64,000 nt of DNA from Paraclostridium dentum (GCF_012922555.1 NZ_WIPK01000001.1:1-64000), one strand, 5' to 3'. Counted from the stretch's first letter, positions 27,064 through 36,339 are shown. The notes: a model not told the origin generated them from the sequence alone. Program-made: numbers and translations.

Positions 27064-28113
27064 TTGAAGACAATAGACATAAAGAGTGCGTTAGATCTAC
27101 CAAATACTATATTTATAGATGTTAGAACGCAAGCGGAATTTCAAGAAGACCACATACGTGATGCTTTTCATATGCCATTGTTTAATGATGATGAGCATAA
27201 AGATATAGGAACTATATATAAGATGCAAGGAAAACAAGAAGCTGTACAAAAGGGATTTGACTATGTAAAAGATAAGTTAAAACATATGTACATGGAAGTT
27301 TTAAGTTTAGCTAATGAATATGAAAATATAGTTATATACTGTGCAAGAGGCGGTATGAGAAGTGGAAGTTTAGTAAATATGATTTCAACATTAGGTGTAA
27401 ATGTATATCAATTACAAGGTGGATATAAAGCATATAGAAACTTTGTATTAGATTACTTTAAAACAGTTATGGATACAAAACAATTTATAGTTCTTCATGG
27501 GTTAACTGGTGTTGGAAAAACAGATGCATTACTTATGTTAGAAGAAAATGGGATAGATATTATAGACTTAGAAGGTTTAGCTAAAAATAGTGGATCTACA
27601 TTTGGATTTATAATGTTTAACGAAAAACCTCCTACACAAAAGAATTTTGAAACTAATATTTTCGAAAAACTATATTTTTCAAAAAGTAACTATATATTTA
27701 TAGAAAGTGAAAGTAAAAGAGTCGGACATGTTAACGTACCTCATGAAATATATGAAGGTATAGTAAGGGACGGATACCATATATTATTAGAATGTAGTGT
27801 GAAGTCTAGAGTAGATAGATTATGTAGAGACTACATATATACAGAGAATAAGAACTTTGAAGCATTAATACAGTGTATTAATAAATTTAGAAAAAGATTA
27901 GGAAATCAAAAAGTTGATTATTATATTGAATTATTTAATGAAGGTAAATACGATCAAGTTGTAGAACATTATTTAGTAGATTATTACGATGCATTATATG
28001 GGCATTCAGTTCAAAAATATGAGTACAATAGAGTTCTTAATTGTGATAACATGAAAGAAGCAGTTTTAGAGTTAATAGATTTTCATAAGGCAGCGAAGGA
28101 AGGAGCAAATTAA
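27064..28113 (+). CDS. mnmH: tRNA 2-selenouridine synthase
   Basis: A rhodanese-P-loop fusion of 349 aa (SelU/MnmH/YbbB). The rhodanese domain (1-135) carries the active cysteine C93 in YCARGGMRSGS; the second domain has LHGLTGVGKTDALL (Walker A, near 146) and DLEGLAKNSGSTFG near 172. The enzyme geranylates and then selenates 2-thiouridine at the wobble position of Glu, Gln and Lys tRNAs, using selenophosphate. This implies a SelD and selenium use elsewhere in the genome, consistent with Peptostreptococcaceae. TTG start three bases after ftsK, with GAGGGTG inside the ftsK end. It is inserted in a locus where B. subtilis has no such gene. Confidence 0.94.
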   Translation: MKTIDIKSALDLPNTIFIDVRTQAEFQEDHIRDAFHMPLFNDDEHKDIGTIYKMQGKQEAVQKGFDYVKDKLKHMYMEVLSLANEYENIVIYCARGGMRSGSLVNMISTLGVNVYQLQGGYKAYRNFVLDYFKTVMDTKQFIVLHGLTGVGKTDALLMLEENGIDIIDLEGLAKNSGSTFGFIMFNEKPPTQKNFETNIFEKLYFSKSNYIFIESESKRVGHVNVPHEIYEGIVRDGYHILLECSVKSRVDRLCRDYIYTENKNFEALIQCINKFRKRLGNQKVDYYIELFNEGKYDQVVEHYLVDYYDALYGHSVQKYEYNRVLNCDNMKEAVLELIDFHKAAKEGAN

Positions 28114-29448
28114 ATGTTAAAAATAGCATTAGAGTCATTAGGATGTTCTAAAAATTTAGTAGATGCAGAAATAATGATGGGGATTTTAAATAGAAAAGGA
28201 TATAAATTAGTAGGTGAGTTTGAGGAAGCTGATATAATTTTAGTAAATACTTGTGGATTTATAGAATCAGCAAAACAAGAATCTATAGATACTATATTAG
28301 ACTTAGCTCAATTAAAAGAAAACGGAAATTTAAAGTTACTTATAGTTACAGGATGTTTAGCTCAAAGATATGCTAAGGAATTGCAAGCAGAAATTCCAGA
28401 AATAGATGCTATAGTTGGAACAGGAAGTTACCAACAAATAGATGAAATAATAGCAAATCTTGAAAAGGAAAATAACATAGTAAGTTTAAATGATATTGAA
28501 TTTGCTTACAATGAAGATCTTCCAAGATACGTTACAACTCCAGAATATATGGCATATTTAAAAATAGGTGAAGGTTGTGACAATCACTGTACGTACTGTA
28601 TAATACCAAAATTAAGAGGTAGATATAGAAGTAGAAAAATGGAAGATATAATAAAAGAAGCTAAAGATCTTGCTTCTAAAGGAGTAAAAGAATTAGTAGT
28701 TATAGCTCAAGACACTACAAAGTATGGTTTAGATTTATATGGAGAAGTTAAACTTCCACAATTATTAGAAGAACTTGCACAAATAGATGGAATAAAATGG
28801 ATAAGAATAATGTACTCATATCCTGAATCAATAACTGAAGAGCTTGTAAAAGTAATTAAAAAATATGATAACATATGTAATTATTTTGATATGCCTATAC
28901 AACATGCAAGTAATAAAGTTTTAAAATTAATGAATAGACACACGACTAAAGAAGACATTAAATCTAAAGTTGAAATGATAAGAAAATATATACCTGATGC
29001 TACATTAAGAACAACTATAATAGTTGGATTCCCTGGAGAAACTGACGAAGATTTTAATGAATTAGTTGAATTTGCAAAAGATATGAAGTTTGATAGACTG
29101 GGAGCTTTTGCATACTCTAGAGAGGAAGACACTCCAGCGGATAAACTTCCTAATCATTTAGATGAAGATGTAAAACTACAAAGAAGAGATCAACTTATGT
29201 TAGTTCAGCAAGAAATATCACAAAATTTAAATGCACAAAAAATTGATAATGAATATGAAGTTTTAATCGAAGAGCAAATTGAAGATAAGGTATATATAGG
29301 TAGAACTCAAGGAGATGCAGAAGAAATAGACAGCATAGTTTATGTTAAGTCTGAAAATCAACTTGAAATAGGATCATTTGTAAAAGTAAAAATAAATAAT
29401 GCCTTAGAGTATGATTTGATGGGAGATGTAGTTAATGAACTTGCCTAA
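28114..29448 (+). CDS. rimO: Ribosomal protein S12 methylthiotransferase RimO
   Basis: Radical-SAM methylthiotransferase acting on the conserved Asp of S12. The UPF0004 N-terminal domain has three cluster cysteines, in SLGCSKN, NTCGFI and TGCLAQ. The radical SAM site is C155-x3-C159-x2-C162 in GEGCDNHCTYC, and a TRAM domain ends the protein (about 375-440). The 444-aa length is typical. GAAGGAG lies upstream of the ATG. Its end overlaps pgsA by 14 bases, so they are coupled. Confidence 0.96.
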   Translation: MLKIALESLGCSKNLVDAEIMMGILNRKGYKLVGEFEEADIILVNTCGFIESAKQESIDTILDLAQLKENGNLKLLIVTGCLAQRYAKELQAEIPEIDAIVGTGSYQQIDEIIANLEKENNIVSLNDIEFAYNEDLPRYVTTPEYMAYLKIGEGCDNHCTYCIIPKLRGRYRSRKMEDIIKEAKDLASKGVKELVVIAQDTTKYGLDLYGEVKLPQLLEELAQIDGIKWIRIMYSYPESITEELVKVIKKYDNICNYFDMPIQHASNKVLKLMNRHTTKEDIKSKVEMIRKYIPDATLRTTIIVGFPGETDEDFNELVEFAKDMKFDRLGAFAYSREEDTPADKLPNHLDEDVKLQRRDQLMLVQQEISQNLNAQKIDNEYEVLIEEQIEDKVYIGRTQGDAEEIDSIVYVKSENQLEIGSFVKVKINNALEYDLMGDVVNELA

Positions 29449-29977
29449 TAAATTAACTTTATTTAGGATATTTTTAATACCAGTTTTTATAATAGTAATG
29501 ATGTTAAATTTACCAAGTAAATTTTTAATAGCTTGTATGATATTTATAGTAGCGTCTGTAACTGATGCTATGGATGGACATATAGCTAGAAAATACAATT
29601 TAGTAACTGACTTTGGTAAATTTATGGATCCTCTTGCTGATAAGCTGCTTGTAATATCAGCTCTTACAACAATGATAGAGTATGATTTAGTGGCTGCTTG
29701 GATGGTTATTATAATTGTTGCTAGAGAACTTACAGTTAGTATATTAAGAGCAATTGCAGCTGCAGACGGAAAAGTAATAGCTGCAAGTTCTGGAGGAAAA
29801 TTAAAAACTATTTCACAAATGGTAGCTATAGTAATTCTTTTACTAGGTGCGCATACAGGAAATCCTGTATTTTTAAACATAGGTAAATTTACTATATTAA
29901 TAGCTACATTACTTACTCTTTACTCAGGATGGGAGTATGTTTACAAAAATAAAAACTTATTTATGGAAAGTAAATAA
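29435..29977 (+). CDS. pgsA: CDP-diacylglycerol-glycerol-3-phosphate 3-phosphatidyltransferase
   Basis: Makes phosphatidylglycerol-phosphate, the committed step to PG and cardiolipin. A 180-aa membrane protein with about six segments and the CDP-alcohol phosphotransferase motif (D-G-x2-A-R-x8-G-x3-D-x3-D) readable at residues 47-69 as MDGHIARKYNLVTDFGKFMD. The N-terminal NLPNKLTLFRIFLIP is typical of PgsA. The rimO-pgsA-(cinA)-recA order is the Firmicute norm; cinA is missing here. A strong terminator follows. Confidence 0.97.
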   Translation: MNLPNKLTLFRIFLIPVFIIVMMLNLPSKFLIACMIFIVASVTDAMDGHIARKYNLVTDFGKFMDPLADKLLVISALTTMIEYDLVAAWMVIIIVARELTVSILRAIAAADGKVIAASSGGKLKTISQMVAIVILLLGAHTGNPVFLNIGKFTILIATLLTLYSGWEYVYKNKNLFMESK

Positions 29978-29983
29978 TAATAT

Positions 29984-30016
29984 AAAAAATGGATAACTGT
30001 TAGTTATCCATTTTTT
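29984..30016 (+). terminator. Terminator of the ftsK-pgsA operon
   Basis: AAAAAATGGATAACT / AGTTATCCATTTTTT (29984-29998 and 30002-30016), 15-bp perfect stem with a GTT loop. Confidence 0.94.
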
Positions 30017-30145
30017 GTGCTTAATAAGTTTCTAAACCAAGTTTAAAAGTAAGCTTAGATTTTTAGGTGAAAGATAATTTAAACTTATGGAAAAATATGT
30101 ATAAATTGATATAATTAAAGTTAATACTAATAAGGTATTATTTAA

Positions 30146-30174
30146 TTGACTTTAAGTCATAAAAAATATATAAT
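30146..30174 (+). promoter_or_regulatory. Promoter of recA
   Basis: TTGACT (30146-30151), exact 17-base spacer, consensus TATAAT (30169-30174). Transcription should begin near 30181, in the SOS box. Confidence 0.75.
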
Positions 30175-30180
30175 AAATAT

Positions 30181-30194
30181 AGAACAAGTGTTTG
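30181..30194 (+). promoter_or_regulatory. Candidate LexA (SOS) box at recA
   Basis: AGAACAAGTGTTTG has the GAAC-N4-GTTT core of the Gram-positive LexA/DinR site and lies over the predicted start point of the recA promoter, where a repressor would block initiation. Confidence 0.7.
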
Positions 30195-30255
30195 ATGAAT
30201 ATTTTACTTTAAGTAAAATTTTAATAAATGATTTTTAGAAGGGAAGGTAACATAA

Positions 30256-31308
30256 ATGGCAGGAATACAAGATGAAAAATTAAAAGCGCTGAATTCAGCG
30301 TTATCTCAAATAGAAAAAGATTTTGGTAAAGGATCTGTAATGAAACTTGGAGAAGCTAAGGGAATGGCTATAGATGTTATACCAACAGGCTCTATTGGGC
30401 TTGATATAGCTATAGGTATAGGAGGTCTTCCAAAGGGTAGAATAGTTGAGATATATGGACCAGAATCTTCTGGTAAGACTACAGTTACTTTACATGCAGT
30501 AGCAGAAGCTCAAAAACAAGGTGGAATAGCAGCATTCATAGATGCTGAACATGCATTAGATCCAGTATATGCAAAAGCATTAGGTGTAGATGTTGATAAC
30601 TTAATAGTTTCACAACCAGATACAGGAGAACAAGCGTTAGAAATAGCAGAAGCACTTATAAGAAGTGGTGCTATAGATATAATAGTAGTTGACTCAGTAG
30701 CAGCATTAGTTCCAAAAGCTGAAATAGAAGGGGACATGGGAGATTCTCATATTGGTCTTCAAGCAAGACTTATGTCGCAAGCTTTAAGAAAGCTAACAGG
30801 ATCTATAAAAAAATCTAATTGTGTAGCAATATTTATAAACCAGTTAAGAGAGAAAGTTGGAGTTATGTTTGGTAGCCCAGAAACTACAACAGGTGGTCGT
30901 GCTCTTAAATTCTACTCTTCAGTAAGACTAGATGTTAGAAAAATAGACACTATAAAACAAGGCGATAAAGTTATGGGAAGTAGAACAAGAGTAAAAGTTG
31001 TTAAAAACAAGGTTGCACCTCCATTTAAACAATGTGAATTTGACATAATGTATGGAGAAGGTATATCAAAGGTTGGGGACCTATTAGATATAGCTGCAGA
31101 TTTAGACATAATTAAAAAATCAGGAGCTTGGTATAGTTATAACGAGACTAGATTAGGACAAGGTAGAGAAAATGTTAAAAAGTTCTTAGAGGATAATAAA
31201 GATTTAACAGAAGAAGTAGACGGTTTAGTAAGAAAATATTACAAATTAGATGAAAATGCAGATAGCGCAGAGGAAAATGAAGATTCAATAGAAAATATTG
31301 GAGAATAA
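30256..31308 (+). CDS. recA: Recombinase RecA
   Basis: Forms the strand-exchange filament on single-stranded DNA and triggers LexA self-cleavage. The 350-aa protein is normal in size, with Walker [10 protein letters not shown] near residue 68, Walker [10 protein letters not shown] near 143, the [20 protein letters not shown] stretch (L2 loop) near 196-215, and the usual acidic C-terminal tail (Glu/Asp-rich after residue 330). It is preceded by a consensus promoter and a good SOS box, so damage control is likely. It is probably monocistronic: rny has its own promoter. Confidence 0.98.
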   Translation: MAGIQDEKLKALNSALSQIEKDFGKGSVMKLGEAKGMAIDVIPTGSIGLDIAIGIGGLPKGRIVEIYGPESSGKTTVTLHAVAEAQKQGGIAAFIDAEHALDPVYAKALGVDVDNLIVSQPDTGEQALEIAEALIRSGAIDIIVVDSVAALVPKAEIEGDMGDSHIGLQARLMSQALRKLTGSIKKSNCVAIFINQLREKVGVMFGSPETTTGGRALKFYSSVRLDVRKIDTIKQGDKVMGSRTRVKVVKNKVAPPFKQCEFDIMYGEGISKVGDLLDIAADLDIIKKSGAWYSYNETRLGQGRENVKKFLEDNKDLTEEVDGLVRKYYKLDENADSAEENEDSIENIGE

Positions 31309-31332
31309 TAGCTTGTATACCTCCTATTAACT

Positions 31333-31387
31333 TGACACCAGATTGAAAAAATTATAAAATTAAATAAGAATAAAATATTCTTATTTA
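31333..31387 (+). promoter_or_regulatory. Promoter of rny with start-site hairpin
   Basis: TTGACA (31333-31338), 17-base spacer, TAAAAT (31356-31361). A 10-bp hairpin AAATAAGAAT / ATTCTTATTT (31363-31372 and 31378-31387) begins right after the -10. It might also act as a weak recA terminator. Confidence 0.55.
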
Positions 31388-31443
31388 GTTTATAAAAATA
31401 GATGTTATAAATACTGTAGTTGACGGTTTATTTAACAAAGGAG

Positions 31444-32985
31444 GTGGATGTCATAGAGGCAATGATAAGCGCTTTATTGGGAATATTTGTGGGTATTATA
31501 GTTGGTTATTTTGTAAGAAAAAACATATCTGAAGCTAAAATTGGTCAAGCTGAAAAGATGGCCGATGATATAATAGATAAGGCAAAAAAAGATGCAGAAA
31601 CTTTACAAAAAGAAAAACTATTAGAAGCAAAAGAAGAGATCCATAAGTGGAGAAATGAAGCAGAGAAAGAGAACAAAGAAAGAAGAATTGAAGTTCAAAA
31701 GTTTGAAAGAAGAATAATTCAAAAGGAAGAGGTTTTAGATAAAAAACTTCAAGCTCTAGAGAATAAAGAAACAGTTCTTAATGATAAACTTAAAAAAATT
31801 GAGAAAAAAGAAGAAAACGTTGAAGCGATTAAAGTTCAACAATTAGAAAAATTAGAAAGCATATCTGGAATAACTTCAGACCAAGCAAAAGAAATTATAT
31901 TAACTAATGCTGAAAGAGAAGTAAGAAGAGAGATGTCTATAATGATTAAAGAAATAGAATCTCAAGCTAAAGATGAAGCAGATAAGAAGTCTAGAGAAAT
32001 AATAGGATATGCTATACAAAAATGCGCAGCCGATCATGTGGCAGAAACTACTGTAACAGTGGTTAACCTTCCTAACGATGAAATGAAGGGAAGAATTATA
32101 GGTAGAGAGGGTAGAAATATTAGGACATTAGAAACTCTTACTGGAATAGATTTAATAATAGATGACACTCCAGAAGCAGTAATATTATCTGGATTTGATC
32201 CTATAAGAAGAGAAGTTGCAAGAATTGCGCTTGAAAAGCTTATCGCAGATGGAAGAATACATCCTGCAAGAATTGAAGAAATGGTTGAGAAAGCTAGAAA
32301 AGAAGTTGATAATATAATAAAAGAGTTTGGAGAACAAGCTACTTTTGAAACAGGGGTTCATGGATTACATCCAGAATTAGTAAGACTTCTAGGTAGACTT
32401 AACTATAGAACAAGTTATGGACAAAATGTTTTAAGACATTCTATAGAAGTAGCTCATATAGCTGGTATAATGGCTGCAGAAATAGGAGCAGACGTAAAAT
32501 TAGCTAAGAGAGCTGGATTACTTCATGATATAGGTAAGGCAGTTGACCATGAAATGGAAGGAACTCATGTTGAGATAGGTATGGACTTACTTAGAAGATA
32601 CAAAGAATCTAAAGATGTTATACATGCTATGAGTACTCATCATGGAGATTATGAGCCACAAACTATAGAAGCTGTATTAGTTACAGCTGCAGATGCTATA
32701 TCAGCTGCAAGACCTGGTGCTAGACGTGAAACACTAGAAGCATATATTAAACGTTTAGAGAAATTAGAAGAAATAGCTAATTCATATGATGGCGTAGATA
32801 AATCGTTTGCAATACAAGCTGGTAGAGAAATCAGAATAATGGTTAAGCCAGAAAATGTAAATGATGAAGATATACATTTATTAGCAAGAGATATGACTAA
32901 GAGAATAGAGGATGAATTAGAGTATCCTGGACAAATCAAAGTTAGCATAATAAGAGAAACAAGAGCAATAGAATACGCTAAATAA
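31444..32985 (+). CDS. rny: Ribonuclease Y
   Basis: Membrane-anchored endoribonuclease that starts mRNA decay in Firmicutes. Order: one N-terminal membrane helix ([15 protein letters not shown]), a long coiled coil rich in Lys/Glu (about 25-190), KH domain ([15 protein letters not shown] near 220) and HD domain with [12 protein letters not shown] near 360. Length 513 aa from the GTG at 31444, close to the usual 514-520. The start is uncertain: AAAGGAGG touches this GTG, ATG 31462 is 17 bases downstream of it, and a TTG at 31420 lacks a good site. The recA-rny order is as in B. subtilis. Its decay partner pnp is at 17.5 kb. Confidence 0.95.
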   Translation: MDVIEAMISALLGIFVGIIVGYFVRKNISEAKIGQAEKMADDIIDKAKKDAETLQKEKLLEAKEEIHKWRNEAEKENKERRIEVQKFERRIIQKEEVLDKKLQALENKETVLNDKLKKIEKKEENVEAIKVQQLEKLESISGITSDQAKEIILTNAEREVRREMSIMIKEIESQAKDEADKKSREIIGYAIQKCAADHVAETTVTVVNLPNDEMKGRIIGREGRNIRTLETLTGIDLIIDDTPEAVILSGFDPIRREVARIALEKLIADGRIHPARIEEMVEKARKEVDNIIKEFGEQATFETGVHGLHPELVRLLGRLNYRTSYGQNVLRHSIEVAHIAGIMAAEIGADVKLAKRAGLLHDIGKAVDHEMEGTHVEIGMDLLRRYKESKDVIHAMSTHHGDYEPQTIEAVLVTAADAISAARPGARRETLEAYIKRLEKLEEIANSYDGVDKSFAIQAGREIRIMVKPENVNDEDIHLLARDMTKRIEDELEYPGQIKVSIIRETRAIEYAK

Positions 32986-32996
32986 GAAAATAATTT

Positions 32997-33030
32997 AAGC
33001 GAATATATCAAATGATATATTCGCTTTTTT
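32997..33030 (+). terminator. Terminator of rny
   Basis: AAGCGAATATAT and its complement (arms 32997-33010 and 33013-33026) close a tight loop, followed by T6. Confidence 0.9.
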
Positions 33031-33120
33031 GATTTTTGAATTAAACAAAAAGAATAATTTATTTTAAATAAGATTAAAATACTAATATTAAAATTTATAA
33101 ACATAATAGGAGATATAATT

Positions 33121-34044
33121 ATGAGACGTCCCAAGTTATTAATCAGTAAATGTTTAGGATTTGAAAATTGTAGATACAATGGACAAGGATCAAGCAGTAA
33201 GTTCATTGACTCTTTAAAAGATTATGTTGAATTTTGTACAGTATGTCCTGAGGTTGAAATAGGACTTTCTACACCTAGAGAAGCTATAAGGATTGTTGAC
33301 TATAATAATGAAAAAAAACTTATTCAACCGAAAAGTAATAAAGATTATACTGACCAGATGAAAAAATTTTCTCAAAATTACATTTCTAAATTGGAAGATA
33401 TTGATGGATGTATATTAAAAAGCAAATCACCATCATGCGGGGTAAGAGATGTTAAAGTTTATCATAAAAGTGGTCAATCAACTTTAACTAATGAAAGCAA
33501 TGGCTTTTTCGCAGATGAAATATTAAATTCACATGGTTATTTGCCTATAGAAAATGAAGGTAGACTTAAAAACTATTCAATAAGAGATGAGTTTTTGACT
33601 AAATTATTTATGATAAATAACTTTAAAAATGAAAAATGTGATATAAAAAAATTTCATCAAAATAATGAATTGCTATTAAAAAATTATGATGTTAAAATTT
33701 TTAGCCATTTAAACAATATGTGCAAAAATGAAGAATATGAAAATTACGCAAAAACATTATTTCAACTTTTAAATAAAAATAGAAATACAAAAAAAAATAT
33801 TCAAACTATTTTAGATATATATAATAAATATGAAAAATACTTATCTTTAAAAGAAAAAGAAGTATTTGTTGATAATATAGTTAAGTACAGCAAAGATAAA
33901 ATACCACTTAGTACAGTTTTAAATAATGTAAAAATATATGCAGCTAGATTTGAAGACGAAAAAATTTTAAGTCAAACTATATTTAATCCATATCCAGAGA
34001 GCTTAATAAATTTAATGGATTCTGGTAAAGGAAGAAGTTTATAA
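33121..34044 (+). CDS. DUF523-DUF1722 fusion, TudS-like thiouracil desulfidase family
   Basis: A 307-aa protein. The N-terminal half (1-160) is DUF523 with its motifs: SKCLGFENCRYNG at the start, CPEVEIGLSTPRE near 42-54 and KSKSPSCGVRD near 100-110. Three cysteines (C11, C42, C106) fit the [4Fe-4S] ligands of TudS, the DUF523 2-thiouracil desulfidase. The C-terminal half matches the general size and character of DUF1722 (YbgA-like, helical, of unknown function), though its conservation here is weak to the eye. Probable cytosolic iron-sulfur enzyme in thiolated-pyrimidine salvage or tRNA thio-nucleoside turnover; the substrate is inference. Confidence 0.85.
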   Translation: MRRPKLLISKCLGFENCRYNGQGSSSKFIDSLKDYVEFCTVCPEVEIGLSTPREAIRIVDYNNEKKLIQPKSNKDYTDQMKKFSQNYISKLEDIDGCILKSKSPSCGVRDVKVYHKSGQSTLTNESNGFFADEILNSHGYLPIENEGRLKNYSIRDEFLTKLFMINNFKNEKCDIKKFHQNNELLLKNYDVKIFSHLNNMCKNEEYENYAKTLFQLLNKNRNTKKNIQTILDIYNKYEKYLSLKEKEVFVDNIVKYSKDKIPLSTVLNNVKIYAARFEDEKILSQTIFNPYPESLINLMDSGKGRSL

Positions 34045-34107
34045 ATCTATATAATAAAAAATTATAAAATGATAATAATAATAAAGAAAAATGAAAGGAG
34101 AAATGAT

Positions 34108-34383
34108 ATGTTAAATACTCTTGCTAAAAATCAATATGTAAAAATATCAAATTGCAACAAAAACGAAGATGTTGAATATGGAGTTGTTGTAAATAAAAAT
34201 GAAGATAATTACGATATAATGAGTATTGGATTTGAAAATAAAAATGGAAATTTCTTAGAATATCCTCCTAATGTGGATAAATTAGTTCAAAGCTACAGTA
34301 TAAGTGATGCTGATTTTGAAGAGGTAAAGAAAAATGAAATAAGAAGAAAAATGAATATATGGCTAGAGAGCCACTACAAATAA
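34108..34383 (+). CDS. Hypothetical 91-aa protein
   Basis: Not recognised. The ATG at 34108 has AAAGGAG seven bases upstream and a strong terminator follows, so it is a real small gene. Features: an N-terminal beta-rich half (QYVKISN, EYGVVVN, NYDIMSIGFENKNG) resembling a small barrel, then FLEYPPNVDKLVQSY and a charged C-terminal helix (ISDADFEEVKKNEIRRK) ending in WLESHYK. There is no signal peptide, no cysteine cluster and only one Trp. It lies between the DUF523 protein and the helicase-like gene, with its own terminator, so co-function is not implied. Confidence 0.75.
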   Translation: MLNTLAKNQYVKISNCNKNEDVEYGVVVNKNEDNYDIMSIGFENKNGNFLEYPPNVDKLVQSYSISDADFEEVKKNEIRRKMNIWLESHYK

Positions 34384-34384
34384 T

Positions 34385-34418
34385 AAAAAATAGGTACTTT
34401 AAATAGTACCTATTTTTT
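34385..34418 (+). terminator. Terminator
   Basis: AAAAAATAGGTACT / AGTACCTATTTTTT (34385-34398 and 34405-34418) with a TTAAAT loop. Confidence 0.93.
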
Positions 34419-34526
34419 ATTATTTAGCAAATTTTTATAAAAAAAGAGTAATAAGGATGTTTCGTGGAAATAATAAATGGAAATAATATATTAAATATAT
34501 CAAATATAGCAAAAAACTATTTAAAA

Positions 34527-34535
34527 TGATATAAT
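34527..34535 (+). promoter_or_regulatory. Extended -10 of the helicase-like gene
   Basis: TGATATAAT, the same extended -10 sequence as at polC, 26 bases before the start codon; no clear -35. Confidence 0.45.
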
Positions 34536-34560
34536 TATATAAAATGAGGGGGATGAGAAA

Positions 34561-36339
34561 TTGAGCCAGTACATAAATATAAATTCCGAGCTAGATGCAT
34601 TAAAGATAAAAGCATTTGAAAAGGTTTTTTATCAAAGTATGAAAGAGGAAGCTAATGTAGTGCCAAAGGTGACTCCTTTTAAAGGAATAAACACAGATCT
34701 TTTATATATAAAAGATAAGAGAGTTTTGTTTATAAAATTTATGGATACAACAGAAGATTTATTTATGCTCTTAGAAGATGAATTGTTAGAGGTAATGGAA
34801 GAAGAATATGATCTTTTAAGAAAGCAAATGAGCAAAATAGGTAATGATATTGAATATAACTACATATTTATAATGCCCCACGTATCTATATATGATAATG
34901 GAGATAATGACTTTGTAGAAAATAATATAATAGATAAAGAGAAGTTATACAAAATAATGAACTATGAAATTAGCATAGATGAATATTTAGGAAATCCAAA
35001 TGATGAAATTTTACTTAACTTATTTATGTTACAAATTTGTCCTGAATATTATGTGATAAATAATAATCTTAACTTAAATAAAAATTTAAAGAAAATATCT
35101 TTTTCAAATGAAGATTATAGTTATACGGCTACTATGCTAGAAAGAAATCAAATTGAGAAAGTTGCCTCAGTTAAATATGGAGACACCTTATATAAAGGAG
35201 CATCTGGATGTGGAAAGACTACAATATTATTAGCAAGAGCTATCAAATTAGCTAGAATATATCCACACCATAAATTTGTAATATTTACTTATACAAAGCA
35301 GCTTAGAAATGAGCTGAAAGAAAGATTAGATATTTTATATAAAGATAACAACAATATAGAAATTCATACATTTACTTCTTTCTTATTTAAATTAGCAAAA
35401 GCATATAACTTAGTATTTGATTATAATATGCTAAAAAATACTCCGGATAAGGTATATAAAAACCTTGTTTTACAAGCTAAAAATACTGTAAAAAATAAAA
35501 GTATGTTCAAAGGAATATTTATAGATGAAATTGAATGTTTCGAACCAGAACAGATTGATTTTATAAGAAGCTTCTTATATAAGTCTAAGTATATATTTAA
35601 TGCATTTGAGTGCAAAGGATTAAATATATTTAGCAATTTAAGTATATTTAAAAACTCTTGGGACAATATAGAGTTCAATGATGTAATAGAATTAAATGAT
35701 AACTATAGGCAGAGCAATAATTTAGTTGAATTTGTAAATAATTTTGATAAAAATTCAAATGATTATATAAAGAGCATAAGACCTAATGTTACAAATGATA
35801 TGTATTATTTATCAAACTACATTAGAAAGAGTAATAAGGCTGTAGATATAATAAAAGTTTCTGATATAGAAGAACAAATAAGTTCTGTAATATGGGAAAT
35901 TGAATATTTAACTACACAAAAGGGACTTAGTTATTCTGATATAGCAATTGTATATCCATTTAATAAGAAAAAATTAAAAAATGGGAAAACTATATATTTC
36001 CAATATATGTTAAAGAAAGACTTGGAAGAAAATGAAATACCATATATATATGGTGATGATGAATTAACTAATGTAGCAAAAAAAGCTGGAGTTACAATAG
36101 CGAATATATATACTATAAAAAACTTAGAATATAAAGCTGTTATATTTTGTGAATTAGAAATGCTATATAACCATAGTATTAATGATATAAGTCAAGACTA
36201 TCAAGTTAATGACTTTGTAGGAGATTTAAATAAAGTATATCTTGCTATAAATAGAGCTACAGATTACTTAAGCATTATAACTACTTTTAATGAAGGTGCA
36301 AGTGACATCATAAGGTTATTGGTAGAGTCAAAAAAATAA
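34561..36339 (+). CDS. UvrD/Rep-type SF1 helicase-like ATPase with divergent N-terminal domain
   Basis: A 592-aa protein. Residues 200-592 show SF1A helicase motifs: a Q motif (ERNQIEKV near 196), Walker A GASGCGKTT (213-221), motif Ia (FTYTKQLRNEL), DExx box FIDEIE (D322-E323), motif IV/QxxR-like NDNYRQSN (381-384) and motif VI AINRATDYL near 563. It is compact compared with UvrD (over 700 aa), lacking room for full 1B and 2B subdomains. The N-terminal 195 residues include NTDLLYIKDKRVLFIKF near 45-60, which could be a degenerate NERD nuclease-like core in which the usual acidic residues are lost. Possible roles are DNA repair, replication restart or defence. TTG start with GGGGGATGAG. Single gene with its own terminator. 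Confidence 0.82.
   Translation: MSQYININSELDALKIKAFEKVFYQSMKEEANVVPKVTPFKGINTDLLYIKDKRVLFIKFMDTTEDLFMLLEDELLEVMEEEYDLLRKQMSKIGNDIEYNYIFIMPHVSIYDNGDNDFVENNIIDKEKLYKIMNYEISIDEYLGNPNDEILLNLFMLQICPEYYVINNNLNLNKNLKKISFSNEDYSYTATMLERNQIEKVASVKYGDTLYKGASGCGKTTILLARAIKLARIYPHHKFVIFTYTKQLRNELKERLDILYKDNNNIEIHTFTSFLFKLAKAYNLVFDYNMLKNTPDKVYKNLVLQAKNTVKNKSMFKGIFIDEIECFEPEQIDFIRSFLYKSKYIFNAFECKGLNIFSNLSIFKNSWDNIEFNDVIELNDNYRQSNNLVEFVNNFDKNSNDYIKSIRPNVTNDMYYLSNYIRKSNKAVDIIKVSDIEEQISSVIWEIEYLTTQKGLSYSDIAIVYPFNKKKLKNGKTIYFQYMLKKDLEENEIPYIYGDDELTNVAKKAGVTIANIYTIKNLEYKAVIFCELEMLYNHSINDISQDYQVNDFVGDLNKVYLAINRATDYLSIITTFNEGASDIIRLLVESKK

Noticed and set aside
29404..29880. A 158-codon minus-strand frame over pgsA
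   Set aside because: Antisense to the conserved CDP-alcohol phosphotransferase; shadow frame.
32649..33206. A 185-codon minus-strand frame overlapping the ends of rny and the DUF523 gene
   Set aside because: Runs across a terminator and two conserved genes; no ribosome binding site.
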